A DNA stretch of 42,746 nucleotides from Paracraurococcus ruber (GCF_004353985.1 NZ_SMOA01000030.1:1-42746), one strand, 5' to 3'. Shown: positions 8,688-17,779, counted from the first letter of the stretch. The notes: generated from the letters alone by a model not told the origin. Made by a program: numbers and translations.

Positions 8688-9521
8688 ATGCTTCGTCGTT
8701 GCATCCTGGCCGCCGCGCTGCTGGCCACCCCGCTGGCGGACCCGGTGGCTGTGAAGGCGCAGCCGGCCTGCGCGCCGCGCGTCGCCGACAGCGAGCTGGT
8801 GAAGCCGCGCACCCTGGTGCTGTCCACCAACCCGACCCTGCCGCCGATGCAGTTCGTGGACAGCCAGGGCGTGCTGCGCGGCATGCGGGTGGAGCTGGGG
8901 ACGGAGATCGCCCGCCGGCTCTGCCTGACGCCGGAGCATGTGCGGATCGAGTTCGCGGCGATGATCCCCGGCCTGGCGGCGCGGCGCTGGGACATGATCA
9001 ACACCGGCATGTTCTATACCGAGGAACGGGCCAAGCTGATGCAGCTGGTCCGCTACGAGGAGCAGGCGATCAGCATCAGCGTGCCGCGCGGCAATCCGCG
9101 CAGCATCCGCCGGATCGAGGATCTGGCCGGGCTGACGGTGGGGGTGGAGCAGGGCGGCTTCGAGTTCCGCCGCACCCAGGACCTGGCGAAGGAGCTGCAG
9201 GACAAGGGGCTGCGCCCCATCACCATCCGGCCCTTCGACAATTTCGCCATCTCCTTCCAGGCGCTGCGGGCGGGGCAGCTGGATGCCGCCATCTCCATCG
9301 ACAGCACGGGCAAGGAGTATGACGAGCGCGGCGAGTTCACCCGCGCCATCAGCGGCCTGTTCGGCACGCCCATCAACTTCGGCTTCCGCAGCAAGGTGCT
9401 GGCGACCGCGGTGGCGCAGGTGCTGACCGAGATGCGCAACGACGGCAGCTTCCAGACGCTGCTGGACCGCCATGGCGTGAAGGCCTTCGACGGGCCCTTC
9501 GAGGTGGTCGGCCCGAACTGA
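8688..9521 (+). CDS. Periplasmic amino-acid-type ABC substrate-binding protein
   Basis: A 277-residue SBP_bac_3 family protein. The ATG at 8688 starts MLRRCILAAALLATPLA, a signal peptide; the frame is open further upstream, but that part is a shadow of the lyase gene. The mature domain contains the family core (LPPMQFVDSQGVLRGMRVELGTEI, given in part as PPMQFVD and GMRVELG) and AARRWDMINTGMFYTEERA, typical of polar amino-acid binding proteins. It lies 11 bases after the DapA-like gene and 10 bases before the permease, in one operon. It probably delivers the amino or imino acid that the fused dehydrogenase degrades. Confidence 0.9.
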   Translation: MLRRCILAAALLATPLADPVAVKAQPACAPRVADSELVKPRTLVLSTNPTLPPMQFVDSQGVLRGMRVELGTEIARRLCLTPEHVRIEFAAMIPGLAARRWDMINTGMFYTEERAKLMQLVRYEEQAISISVPRGNPRSIRRIEDLAGLTVGVEQGGFEFRRTQDLAKELQDKGLRPITIRPFDNFAISFQALRAGQLDAAISIDSTGKEYDERGEFTRAISGLFGTPINFGFRSKVLATAVAQVLTEMRNDGSFQTLLDRHGVKAFDGPFEVVGPN

Positions 9522-9531
9522 GCGCCGCGCG

Positions 9532-10221
9532 GTGCAGGCCTGGCGCTGGGACGGCTTCCTCGACTACCTGTTCAACGCCTATCTGCTGGAAGGCGCCGCC
9601 ATCTCGGTGGCGCTCACCGCCGGGTCGCTGTTCTTCGGCCTGATCCTGGGGGTGGCGATCGCGCTGCTGCGGCTGTCCGGCCGGCGGGTGCTGTCGGGCT
9701 TCGCGCAGTTCTACTGCTGGATCTTCCGCGGCACGCCGCTGCTGGTGCAGCTTCTCATCATCTATACCGGCCTGCCGCTGCTGGGGGTGCGCTTCTCGGT
9801 CTGGGAGGCGGCGCTGATCGGCATCTCCCTGAACGAGGGCGCCTATCTGTCGGAGATCGTGCGGGCCGGCATCCTGTCCGTGCCGAAGGGCCAGCGGGAG
9901 GCGGCGGCGGCGCTCGGCCTGCACAAGGCGCAGATCTTCCGGCTGGTGACCTGGCCGCAGGCGCTGCGCGTGGTGATCCCGCCGCTGGGCAACAGCGTGA
10001 ATGGTTTGCTGAAGACGACCTCGGTCGCCAGCGTCATCAGCGTGGACGAGTTGCTGCGGCGGACGCAGATCCTGATCCAGGAGCGGTTCCTGGTGCTGGA
10101 ATTGTTCGCCGTGGCCGCGCTGTACTACCTGGTGCTGACGACGCTGTGGGAGGTGGTGCAGCGCCGCCTGGAGCGCCGCTACGGCCGCGGCTGGGGCGCG
10201 GAATCGGCGGACCGGCGCTGA
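9532..10221 (+). CDS. Amino-acid ABC transporter permease (HisM/GlnP family)
   Basis: A 229-residue inner-membrane permease starting at GTG. About five hydrophobic segments are visible, with FRGTPLLVQL near residue 65 and the cytoplasmic EAA loop (LNEGAYLSEIVRAGILSV..., KGQREAAAALGL) that docks with the ATPase. Only one permease is present, and no ATP-binding subunit follows: the next gene is on the opposite strand. The transporter must work as a homodimer and borrow an ATPase encoded elsewhere, or the locus has lost one. The stop lies 11 bases before a two-hairpin repeat element. Confidence 0.93.
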   Translation: MQAWRWDGFLDYLFNAYLLEGAAISVALTAGSLFFGLILGVAIALLRLSGRRVLSGFAQFYCWIFRGTPLLVQLLIIYTGLPLLGVRFSVWEAALIGISLNEGAYLSEIVRAGILSVPKGQREAAAALGLHKAQIFRLVTWPQALRVVIPPLGNSVNGLLKTTSVASVISVDELLRRTQILIQERFLVLELFAVAALYYLVLTTLWEVVQRRLERRYGRGWGAESADRR

Positions 10222-10232
10222 ACCCGAGGTTT

Positions 10233-10289
10233 CCAGAGGCCTTTCGGCCTTTGGCGGGGAGAGTGTGAGAGGGGCAGATCCCCTCTCAC
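10233..10289 (-). repeat. Two-hairpin intergenic element, copy A
   Basis: Read from the MFS gene (minus strand): HP2 is a perfect 10-bp stem (GTGAGAGGGG / CCCCTCTCAC, 10265-10289, 5-nt loop) that includes the MFS stop codon. A 10-nt linker ACTCTCCCCG (10255-10264) follows, then HP1 (10233-10254), a 9-bp stem with one A-C mismatch and a GAAA loop. The same arrangement recurs at 17724, 24234 and 40150. It lies between two converging genes, so it may also end transcription, although no T-run follows. Confidence 0.7.
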
Positions 10290-11608
10290 GGACGGCGGAG
10301 CATGAGGAGTGCTGCCCCGGACGTCGCCGCCGCGAAGACGAAAGTGGCGGCGAACCCCCTCTCGAACGGCGGCGCCCAGGATTCGAACCACAGCGCCAGC
10401 AGCATCGCGCCTGCGACGATGCCCAGCGTGCGGGTCATCATGGTCAGGCTGCCGGCGACGCCGCGCTGGTGGCGGGGCAGGGTGGTCAGGATGATCTCGG
10501 CATAGGCCACCTGCACGAGGCCCTGGCCTATGCCGGCCAGCAGCAGGCAGGCGACCATGGCGGCGACGGGCGTGGCGGCATCCCACAGCGCCACCAGGCC
10601 GAGGCCGAGCGCGGTGCACGCGGCGCCGGCCTGCACCATGCGCCAGGGCGGCAGCCGGGCCAGCAGCCAGCCGGCCGGCGCGGCGGCCAGGGCGGTGCCG
10701 CCGGGCGCCGCGGCGAGGACCAGGCCGGCCGCCAGGGTCGGCAGGCCCGCCGGGCCGGTGAGGTGGTAGGGGACCAGCAGCAGCACGGCGAAGCCGGCGA
10801 GGTTCACCAGGGCATTGGCGGCGTTCAGCCGGGCGAAGCCGGGCCGGCGGAAATGCGACAGGTCCATGATCGGGTGCGGCACGCGGCGGCTGCGGCGCAG
10901 GAACCCCCAGAAGGACGCGGCGGCCAGGGCGGCCAGCGGCAGGGCGGCGCCCTGGGCCAGGTAGCGCGCCTGGTTCACCGCCAGCAGCAGGGCGATGATG
11001 GCCAGCACCAGCAGCAGCGCGCCCGGCAGGTCGAAGGGCTCCCGCCCGCCGTCACGCGGCGGGGCCGGCAGGCCGCGCAGCAGCAGCATGGGCAGCAGCG
11101 CCAGCGGCGCGCGGGTCCAGAACACCGCCGGCCAGCCCCATGCCTGCAGGGCGAGGGCGCCGAGCGAGGGGCCGAGCACCGCCCCCACCGCGAAGACCAG
11201 GGCATAGACGCCGAGCAGGCGCGGCCGCAGCGCCTCCGGATACAGGCCGGTCACCAGGGCCGGCCCGCAGCCGATGACCAGGGCGGCGCCCACCCCCTGC
11301 ACCGCGCGCCCGCCCAGCAGCAGCGGGTAGCTGGGCGCGGCGGCGCAGAGCGCCTGCCCCAGCGCCGTCACGCCCAGGCCGATGCGGAAGACCGGGCCAT
11401 GGCCCAGGATGTCGCCCAGCCGCCCGGCGCCCAGCATCAGGCTGCCGAAGGCCAGCATGTAGCAAACCGGCACCCATTGGATGGCCGGCAGGGCCAGGCC
11501 GAAATGCGCCGTCATGGCGGGGAAGGCGATGTTCAGCGCCGTGTCCAGCGCCACCGCGACGGTGCCGAGGGCGACCAGCGCCAATCTCGCGTGGGTGCCT
11601 CCCGCCAT
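10286..11608 (-). CDS. MFS transporter
   Basis: A 440-residue major facilitator with about 12-14 hydrophobic helices. The ATG at 11608 (MAGGTHARLALVALGTV) is chosen because the open frame upstream of it is arginine-rich, non-membrane sequence overlapping the divergent promoter region. The signature region after helix 2 reads GAGRLGDILGHGPVF, and the RAVQGVGAAL motif near residue 95 matches drug/H+ antiporters (DHA2-like). It is divergent from a Baeyer-Villiger monooxygenase gene with 85 bases between starts, so the pair may share regulation. It could export that enzyme's substrate or product, but nothing in the sequence fixes the cargo. Confidence 0.88.
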   Translation of the reverse strand: MAGGTHARLALVALGTVAVALDTALNIAFPAMTAHFGLALPAIQWVPVCYMLAFGSLMLGAGRLGDILGHGPVFRIGLGVTALGQALCAAAPSYPLLLGGRAVQGVGAALVIGCGPALVTGLYPEALRPRLLGVYALVFAVGAVLGPSLGALALQAWGWPAVFWTRAPLALLPMLLLRGLPAPPRDGGREPFDLPGALLLVLAIIALLLAVNQARYLAQGAALPLAALAAASFWGFLRRSRRVPHPIMDLSHFRRPGFARLNAANALVNLAGFAVLLLVPYHLTGPAGLPTLAAGLVLAAAPGGTALAAAPAGWLLARLPPWRMVQAGAACTALGLGLVALWDAATPVAAMVACLLLAGIGQGLVQVAYAEIILTTLPRHQRGVAGSLTMMTRTLGIVAGAMLLALWFESWAPPFERGFAATFVFAAATSGAALLMLRRP

Positions 11609-11693
11609 GGCGCATCCTCGCCCGCGCGGGCGGGCTTGGCCATCCCGCCCGGGTGGCGGCACAATCGGGGCAATCATCGCGGGAGAGAGACGG

Positions 11694-13340
11694 ATGCCCG
11701 ACCACGCCCTGCCGGAGGCCGCGCCGCGCGCGGATGCGCGGACCTCCTTCGACGCCATCGTCATCGGCGCCGGCATCGCCGGGATGTACCAGCTCTACCG
11801 GCTGCGGCAGCTCGGCCTCTCGGTCCGGGCCTTCGAGACCGGGACGGATGTCGGCGGCACCTGGTACTGGAACCGCTACCCCGGCGCGCGCTTCGATTCC
11901 GAGAGCTACACCTATGGCTATGCCTTCGACGAGGGGCTGCTGAAGGACTGGGACTGGTCGGAGCACTTCGCCGCCCAGCCGGAGACGCTGCGCTACCTGA
12001 ACCATGTGGCCGACCGCTTCGACCTGCGGCGCGACATCCAGTTCGAGAGCCGGGTGGCCTCGGCGGCGTGGGAGGAGGCGGGGCGGCGCTGGCAGGTGAC
12101 GCTGGCGGATGGCCGGCGCTACGACTGCCGCTTCCTGGTGACGGCGCTCGGGCCGCTCTCGGCCCAGACCCTGCCGCGCATCCCCGGCCTGGCCGATTTC
12201 CGGGGCCAGTCCTTCCACACCCATGACTGGCCGCGGGAGCCGGTGAACCTCGCCGGCAAGCGCGTCGCCGTCATCGGCACCGGCGCGACCGGCGTGCAGG
12301 TGATCCAGACCATCGCGCCCATCGTCGGGCAGCTGACGGTGTTCCAGCGCACGCCCAACTGGTGCACGCCGCTGCACAACCGGCCCATCAGCGCCGAGGA
12401 GCAGGCGCGCATCAAGGCCGGCTATCCCGACATGTTCGCGCTGCTGCGCACCACGCCCGGCTGCTACATCCACCAGGCCGACCCGCGCAGCACCTTCGAG
12501 GTGAGCGAGGCGGAGCGCGAGGCCTTCTGGGAGAAGCTGTATTCCGAACCGGGCTTCGGCATCTGGATGGCCAATTTCCGGGACATCCTGACCGACCCGA
12601 AGGCCAATGCGCTGTTCAGCGAATTCGTGGCGAAGAAGATCCGCCAGCGGGTGAGGGATCCGCAGGTGGCGGAGATGCTGATCCCGAAGAACCACGGCTT
12701 CGGCACCCGCCGCGTCCCGCAGGAGACGCAGTACTACGAGGCCTACAACCTGCCGCATGTCCGGCTGGTGGACATCAACGCGACGCCGATCGAGCGGGTG
12801 ACGGAGCAGGGCATCCGCACCAGTGCCGAGGACTTCGCCTTCGACATCGTCATCTACGCCACGGGCTTCGACGCGGTGACCGGCAGCTTCGACCGCGTCG
12901 AGTTCCGCGGGGTGGGCGGCCAGACGCTGAAGGCGAAGTGGGAAGCGGGGACGCGCACCTATCTCGGCCTGATGTCGCAGGGCTTCCCGAACATGCTGAC
13001 CATCGTCGGGCCGCACAACGCCTCCACGCGCTGCAACATCCCGCGCTGCATCGAGCAGAACGTCGAGTGGATCACCGACCTGATGCGGCATGTGCAGGCG
13101 GCGGGCGTCACGCGGTTCGAGGCGACGCCGGAGGCCGAGGCCGACTGGTCCAAGCATGTGGAGGAGCTGGCCGGCGGGCTGCTCTACACGCTGGTCGATT
13201 CCTGGATGACCGGCATCAACCGCAACGTGGAGGGGCGGGAGGTGCGCCGCATCCTGCAGTACCAGGGCGGCGCGCCGCAGTACCGGGAAGCCTGCGAGGC
13301 GGTGGCGCGGGACGGCTATCGCGGCATGCGGCTGGACTGA
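11694..13340 (+). CDS. Flavin-dependent Baeyer-Villiger monooxygenase
   Basis: A 548-residue class B flavoprotein that inserts oxygen next to a ketone (or oxidises S/N) using NADPH and FAD. FAD-binding GAGIAG is at residues 25-30 and a second nucleotide-binding GTGATG lies near 195-200. The diagnostic BVMO fingerprint FRGQSFHTHDWP (FxGxxxHxxxW) is intact at 169-180. The C-terminal half carries the DIVIYATGFD motif and aligns with cyclohexanone/phenylacetone monooxygenases. The ATG at 11694 is preceded by GGGAGAGAGA; the frame is open upstream to 11481, but that overlaps the divergent MFS gene. TTGGCC (11636-11641) and ACAATC (11661-11666) could be a weak promoter. A hairpin follows the stop. 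Confidence 0.92.
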   Translation: MPDHALPEAAPRADARTSFDAIVIGAGIAGMYQLYRLRQLGLSVRAFETGTDVGGTWYWNRYPGARFDSESYTYGYAFDEGLLKDWDWSEHFAAQPETLRYLNHVADRFDLRRDIQFESRVASAAWEEAGRRWQVTLADGRRYDCRFLVTALGPLSAQTLPRIPGLADFRGQSFHTHDWPREPVNLAGKRVAVIGTGATGVQVIQTIAPIVGQLTVFQRTPNWCTPLHNRPISAEEQARIKAGYPDMFALLRTTPGCYIHQADPRSTFEVSEAEREAFWEKLYSEPGFGIWMANFRDILTDPKANALFSEFVAKKIRQRVRDPQVAEMLIPKNHGFGTRRVPQETQYYEAYNLPHVRLVDINATPIERVTEQGIRTSAEDFAFDIVIYATGFDAVTGSFDRVEFRGVGGQTLKAKWEAGTRTYLGLMSQGFPNMLTIVGPHNASTRCNIPRCIEQNVEWITDLMRHVQAAGVTRFEATPEAEADWSKHVEELAGGLLYTLVDSWMTGINRNVEGREVRRILQYQGGAPQYREACEAVARDGYRGMRLD

Positions 13341-13350
13341 GAAAGCACAA

Positions 13351-13381
13351 GGGCCGCGCGGGTCCCCGCTCGCGCGGCTTT
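13351..13381 (+). terminator. Hairpin terminator after the BVMO gene
   Basis: An 8-bp GC stem, GCCGCGCG (13353-13360) with CGCGCGGC (13371-13378), a 10-nt loop, then CTTT. It starts 10 bases after the BVMO stop and lies before the efflux operon, separating the two units. The T-run is short. Confidence 0.6.
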
Positions 13382-13452
13382 GAGAACGCCCGGCCGCGCA
13401 ACCAAACCGGCAGCGGCGCGCTGCTGCGGCGCAGACCGGATCGTCGCAGCCG

Positions 13453-14616
13453 ATGGATGACGCGCCGCAGACCAGGGAGAGGGCCGATCCCGCAGGGCGC
13501 CGGAGCGACGCGCCACCGCGGCCCGCGGGAGGGAACGAGGCCAGGCCCGCCGAGGCGGACCGGGCCGCGTCCCAGCCGGACGCCAGGCCTGCCTCGCCCT
13601 GGCGCCGGCGCCTGGTGATCGGCGGCGGCGCCCTGGCGGCGGTGCTGGTCCTGGCCGGCGGCGGGTGGTGGTGGCAGCAGGCGCGACTCTGGGAATCCAC
13701 CGACGACGCCTTCCTCGAATCGCATGTCACGCGGCTGGCGCCGCAGGTCGCCGGGCGGGTCGCGGAGTTGCTGGTGGAGGACAACCAGCGCGTCGAGGCC
13801 GGGCAGCTCCTGGTGCAGATCGACCCGCGCGACCAGGAGGTGGCGCTGGAGAATGCCCGCGCCCGCCGCGGCAGCGCCGCCGCGCAGGTGGCCGAGGCCG
13901 GGGCGCAGGTGGCGGTGCGGCAGGCCGCCATCGCCCAGGCCCGCGCCAACCAGGTGGTGGCCGAGGCCGACCAGGAGAATGCCGAGGCGACGCTCCGCCG
14001 CTTCCGCGCGGTCGACCCGCGCGCCGTGACGCGGCAGCAGAACGACGATGCCGAGGCGGCGTCGCGCAGCGCCCGCGCCCGGGTCGATGCGGCGCGGCAG
14101 GCCGTGGCGGCGGCGGAAGCCCAGGCGGCGGCGGCCGAGGCGCAGCGCCGCGCCGCCGAGGCGACGCTGCGCGAGGCCGATGCCGCCATCGGCAATGCCG
14201 AGCTGCAGCTTTCCTACACGAAGATCGTCGCGCCGGTCGCCGGCCGCATCGCCAATCGCGGGGTCGAGGCGGGCAATTACGTCACGCCCGGCCAGGTCCT
14301 GCTGTCGGTGGTGGAGCCCAGCGTCTGGGTGACCGCGAATTTCAAGGAAACCCAGCTGCGGGAGATCCGGCCGGGACAGGCGGTGCAGGTGAAGGTGGAT
14401 GCCTATCCCGACCCGGTGCTGAACGGGCGGGTGGACAGCATCCAGCGCGGCACCGGCGCCCGCTTCGCCCTGCTGCCGCCGCAGAATGCCACCGGCAACT
14501 ACGTGAAGGTGACGCAGCGCGTGCCGGTGAAGATCGTGCTGGCCGACGACCGCGCGAAGGACCTGCCGCTCTCCCCCGGGCTGTCGGTGGTGCCGAGCGT
14601 CAGGGTGCGGGAATAG
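13453..14616 (+). CDS. HlyD/EmrA-type membrane fusion protein
   Basis: A 387-residue periplasmic adaptor of a tripartite efflux pump. A charged cytoplasmic N-terminus of about 50 residues is followed by one membrane helix (about 55-72, ending GGGWWWQQ), a lipoyl half-motif (LAPQVAGRVAELLVEDNQ), a long alanine/glutamate-rich alpha-hairpin (about 130-250), the second lipoyl half (IVAPVAGRIANRGVEAGN) and a beta-barrel domain (VTANFKETQL). This is the EmrA arrangement that pairs with a DHA2-type MFS pump. Its stop codon shares one base with the GTG of the pump gene (TAGTG at 14614-14618), so translation is probably coupled. Confidence 0.94.
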   Translation: MDDAPQTRERADPAGRRSDAPPRPAGGNEARPAEADRAASQPDARPASPWRRRLVIGGGALAAVLVLAGGGWWWQQARLWESTDDAFLESHVTRLAPQVAGRVAELLVEDNQRVEAGQLLVQIDPRDQEVALENARARRGSAAAQVAEAGAQVAVRQAAIAQARANQVVAEADQENAEATLRRFRAVDPRAVTRQQNDDAEAASRSARARVDAARQAVAAAEAQAAAAEAQRRAAEATLREADAAIGNAELQLSYTKIVAPVAGRIANRGVEAGNYVTPGQVLLSVVEPSVWVTANFKETQLREIRPGQAVQVKVDAYPDPVLNGRVDSIQRGTGARFALLPPQNATGNYVKVTQRVPVKIVLADDRAKDLPLSPGLSVVPSVRVRE

Positions 14617-16199
14617 TGGCGGCGCTCCCGCGCTCGGCCGCCGGCGACCGGTCCCCCTGGCTGATCGCCACGGTCGTCTCCATCGCCACCTTCATGGAGG
14701 TGCTGGACACCACCATCGCCAATGTCGCGCTGCGCCACATGGCCGGCGGCGTCGGCGCCAGCCAGGACGAGAGCACCTGGATCCTCACCACCTACCTGGT
14801 GACCAACGCCATCATCCTCCCGGTCTCCGGCTACCTGGCGACGCTGATCGGCCGCAAGCGCTTCTACATGGGCTGCGTCGCGGTGTTCACCCTCGCCTCG
14901 CTCGGCTGCGCGCTGTCGGACAGCCTGCCGATACTGCTGGTCTTCCGGGCGATCCAGGGGCTGGGCGGCGGCGGCCTGGCGCCCGTCGAGCAGTCCATCC
15001 TGGCCGACACCTTCCCGCCGGAGAAGCGGGCCGGTGCCTTCGCGCTCTATGGCCTCACGGTCGTCACCGCGCCGGCGATGGGCCCGGCGCTCGGCGGCTG
15101 GATCACCGACAACTATTCCTGGCACTGGATCTTCCTGATCAACCTGCCCTTCGGCGCGCTCTCGCTCTTCCTCGTCTCGGTCTTCGTGCAGGAGCCGAAG
15201 GCGGTGCGGGAGGACCGGCGGAAGGCGCGGGCGGAAGGCAAGGGGATCGACTGGGTCGGCTTCGGCCTCGCCGCCCTTGCGCTCGGCAGTCTGCAGGTGG
15301 TGCTGGACCGGGCGGTGATCGACGATGGCTTCTGGTCGCCCATGGTCACCTGGCTGACCGTCGCCTGCGTCGCCGGCTTCGCCCTGCTGATCCCGTGGGA
15401 GAGGCGGCAGGCCCGGCCGGCGGTGGATGTGCGGCTGTTCGGGCACCGCAGCTTCCTCGCGTCCAGCCTCATCATGTTCCTGGTCGCCTTCACCCTGTTC
15501 AGCACCACCCAGCTCCTGCCGCAGCTGACGCAGGACCTGATGGGCTATGACGCGACCACGGCCGGGCTGACCCTCGCTGTCGGCGGGATCGGGACGATCT
15601 TCGTCATGCCCATCGCCGGGCGCATCACCGGCCTGGTGCAGCCGCGCTGGGTGATCCTCTGCGCGCTGCTCTGGTCCGGCGTCGCGCTGCTCCATGCCAC
15701 GCAGATCACCCTCGAGATGGGGTTCTGGCATGTCTCCACCCTGCGGATCCTGCAGGTGGTGGCGCTGCCCTTCCTCTTCGTCCCCATCACCACCGCCGCC
15801 TATGTCGGCCTGCCGCCGGACAAGACCAACGACGCCAGCGCGCTGATCAACCTGATGCGCAACCTCGGCGCCTCGGTCGGCATCTCGGTCATGAACGGCG
15901 CGGTGGTGCATGGCGCGCAATTCCACCAGAGCCGGCTGGTGGAGAGCGCGAACGCCGCCAACCCGCTCTGGGCCGAGCAGCTGCGGCAGACCGAGCAGGC
16001 GCTGCGCCATGCTGGCCTCGGCGCCTGGGAGGCGTCGCAGGCCGCGCTGTCGCAGCTTGCCGGGCAGTTCGCGGCGCAAGCCCAGGTGCTGTCCTACATG
16101 GACGCCTTCTGGCTCCTCGGTGTCGCCGTGCTGGCGCTTTGGCCGCTGGTCTTCCTGATGCGCGACCTGCCGAAAGGGGCGAAGCCGAGTGGCCATTGA
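14616..16199 (+). CDS. DHA2-family MFS efflux pump (EmrB-type)
   Basis: A 527-residue proton-driven drug exporter with about 14 membrane helices. It shows the family signatures LDTTIANVAL in helix 1, TYLVTNAIILPVSGYL, and motif C-like sequence (APAMGPALGGWI) in helix 5. The long open frame upstream belongs to another frame of the adaptor gene; the GTG at 14616 overlaps the adaptor stop by one base and gives the usual family N-terminus (SPWLIATVVSIATFMEVLD). Located between the adaptor and outer-membrane genes, it forms an EmrAB-TolC-like machine. Substrates are not predictable, and no TetR or MarR regulator is adjacent. Confidence 0.95.
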   Translation: MAALPRSAAGDRSPWLIATVVSIATFMEVLDTTIANVALRHMAGGVGASQDESTWILTTYLVTNAIILPVSGYLATLIGRKRFYMGCVAVFTLASLGCALSDSLPILLVFRAIQGLGGGGLAPVEQSILADTFPPEKRAGAFALYGLTVVTAPAMGPALGGWITDNYSWHWIFLINLPFGALSLFLVSVFVQEPKAVREDRRKARAEGKGIDWVGFGLAALALGSLQVVLDRAVIDDGFWSPMVTWLTVACVAGFALLIPWERRQARPAVDVRLFGHRSFLASSLIMFLVAFTLFSTTQLLPQLTQDLMGYDATTAGLTLAVGGIGTIFVMPIAGRITGLVQPRWVILCALLWSGVALLHATQITLEMGFWHVSTLRILQVVALPFLFVPITTAAYVGLPPDKTNDASALINLMRNLGASVGISVMNGAVVHGAQFHQSRLVESANAANPLWAEQLRQTEQALRHAGLGAWEASQAALSQLAGQFAAQAQVLSYMDAFWLLGVAVLALWPLVFLMRDLPKGAKPSGH

Positions 16200-17727
16200 C
16201 GCAGCCCGACAGCACCGCGCCCGGCCAGGCCCGGGCGGGGGCCTCCTTCGCCTTGCGCCGCTCGCCCTGCTGCTGGCCGGCTGCACGGTCGGGCCCAGCT
16301 TCCTGCGGCCCGCGCCGCGCGCGCCGGCGCAATGGAGCCGCGCCAGCCTCGACGCGCCCGCCTATGCCCGCAGCCGCGCCGAGGCCCGCGCCATCGACGC
16401 CGCCTGGTGGGAGGGCTTCCACGACCCGACGCTCACCCTCCTCGTCGCGCAGGTGGAACAGGGGAATCCCGACCTCGAGGAAGCCGCCGCCCGCATCGCC
16501 GAGACGCGGGAGAGCCGGGCGATCGCCTTCGCCGGCTTCTTCCCGACGCTGAACGCCAATGCCTCCGACACGCGGCTCCGGCTGTCGGAGAACAGCCCCT
16601 TCGCCTCCATCGCCGGCGGCCGCGTCTCGGCCGGCGGCGGGGCGCCGAATGCCGGGCAGGGGGCGGCGATACCGACCGGGCCGCGGCCCGGCTTCGCCAT
16701 CTACCAGGCCGGCTTCGACGCCGCCTGGGAGCTCGACATCTTCGGCCGCACCCGCCGCAGCATCGAGGCGGCGGAGGCCGAGATCCTCGGCGCCGAGCGG
16801 CTGCTGGACAATGCCCGCCTCTCGCTGCGGGCGGAGGCGGCGCGGACCTACCTGGAACTGCGCGGGCTGCAGGCGCGGCAGGCGATCGCGCGGCAGAGCC
16901 TCCGGCTGCAGCGCGACAATGCGGGCCTGACGCGGTCCCGCTTCGCCTCCGGCTTCGCCACCGAGGTGGATGTCGCCAATGCCAATGCCCTGGTGGCGGG
17001 CACCGAGGCGACGCTGCCGCTGCTGGATGCGCAGGTGACGCAGGCGATGAACCGCCTGGCCCGGCTGCTGGGGCAGGAACCGGGGGCGCTGGCCGACCGC
17101 CTTGCCGCGCCGTCGCCGATCCCGCCGGCGCCGCCCGCCGTGGCGATCGGCCTGCCGATCGAGACCATCCGCCGCCGGCCGGACGTGGCGGCGGCCGAGG
17201 CGGCGCTGGCGGCGCAGACCGCGCGCATCGGCGTCGCCACCGCGCAGCTCTATCCCTCGCTGCGGATCAACGGCTCGCTCGGCCTGCAATCCGGCAACAC
17301 GGTGAACCTGTTCGAGACGGCGAGCCGCTTCTTCTCCATCGGCCCCTCCCTGATCATCCCGATCTTCCAAGGCGGGCAGCTGCGCGCCCAGGTGCGGCTG
17401 GAGGAGGCGCGGCAGCGCACCGCCGCCATCGCCTGGCGCCGCACCGTGCTGGACGCGCTGCACGAGGTGGAGAATGCGCTGGCCGCCTATTACGGCGACC
17501 AGGGGCGGCGCGACGCGCTGCGGCGGCAGGCGGCGGCGGCGCGGCAGGCGGCGAACCTGGCGCGCACCCGCTTTGCCGCCGGGCTCGGCACCTTCCTGGA
17601 AGTGCTGGATGCCGACCGCACGCGGCTCTCGGCGGAGCTTTCGGTGGCGGAGAGCAGCGCGGCGGTCGCGACCGACCTCGTCGCCGTCTACAAGGCGCTG
17701 GGCGGCGGCTGGGAACCGGGGCATTGA
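16189..17727 (+). CDS. NodT-family outer-membrane efflux lipoprotein
   Basis: A 512-residue TolC-like channel. It begins at GTG inside the last codons of the pump gene (11-base overlap). A lipoprotein signal (LALLLAGC) puts the lipidated cysteine at about residue 32, followed by the family start TVGPSFLRPA. Two repeats of the outer-membrane-factor fold are visible, with the conserved AAWELDIFGRTRRSIEAAEA stretch (in part WELDIFGR) and the second-repeat equivalents ETIRRRPDVAAAE and PIFQGGQLRAQV. It completes the tripartite efflux operon. The TGA stop is built into the first stem of a two-hairpin repeat element. Confidence 0.95.
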   Translation: MAIDAARQHRARPGPGGGLLRLAPLALLLAGCTVGPSFLRPAPRAPAQWSRASLDAPAYARSRAEARAIDAAWWEGFHDPTLTLLVAQVEQGNPDLEEAAARIAETRESRAIAFAGFFPTLNANASDTRLRLSENSPFASIAGGRVSAGGGAPNAGQGAAIPTGPRPGFAIYQAGFDAAWELDIFGRTRRSIEAAEAEILGAERLLDNARLSLRAEAARTYLELRGLQARQAIARQSLRLQRDNAGLTRSRFASGFATEVDVANANALVAGTEATLPLLDAQVTQAMNRLARLLGQEPGALADRLAAPSPIPPAPPAVAIGLPIETIRRRPDVAAAEAALAAQTARIGVATAQLYPSLRINGSLGLQSGNTVNLFETASRFFSIGPSLIIPIFQGGQLRAQVRLEEARQRTAAIAWRRTVLDALHEVENALAAYYGDQGRRDALRRQAAAARQAANLARTRFAAGLGTFLEVLDADRTRLSAELSVAESSAAVATDLVAVYKALGGGWEPGH

Positions 17728-17779
17728 GGAGGGCGCCGCCCTCCTCAAACGCCACCCGCCGGGCCGGCACCCGGCCTGG
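17724..17779 (+). repeat. Two-hairpin intergenic element, copy D
   Basis: HP2 is a perfect 11-bp stem (TTGAGGAGGGC / GCCCTCCTCAA, 17724-17748, loop GCC) that contains the nodT-type gene's TGA. The 10-nt linker ACGCCACCCG (17749-17758) is followed by HP1, a 9-bp stem (17759-17767 with 17771-17779) with one G-T pair. Geometry and linker match copies A, B and C. HP1 has diverged most here. Confidence 0.65.
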
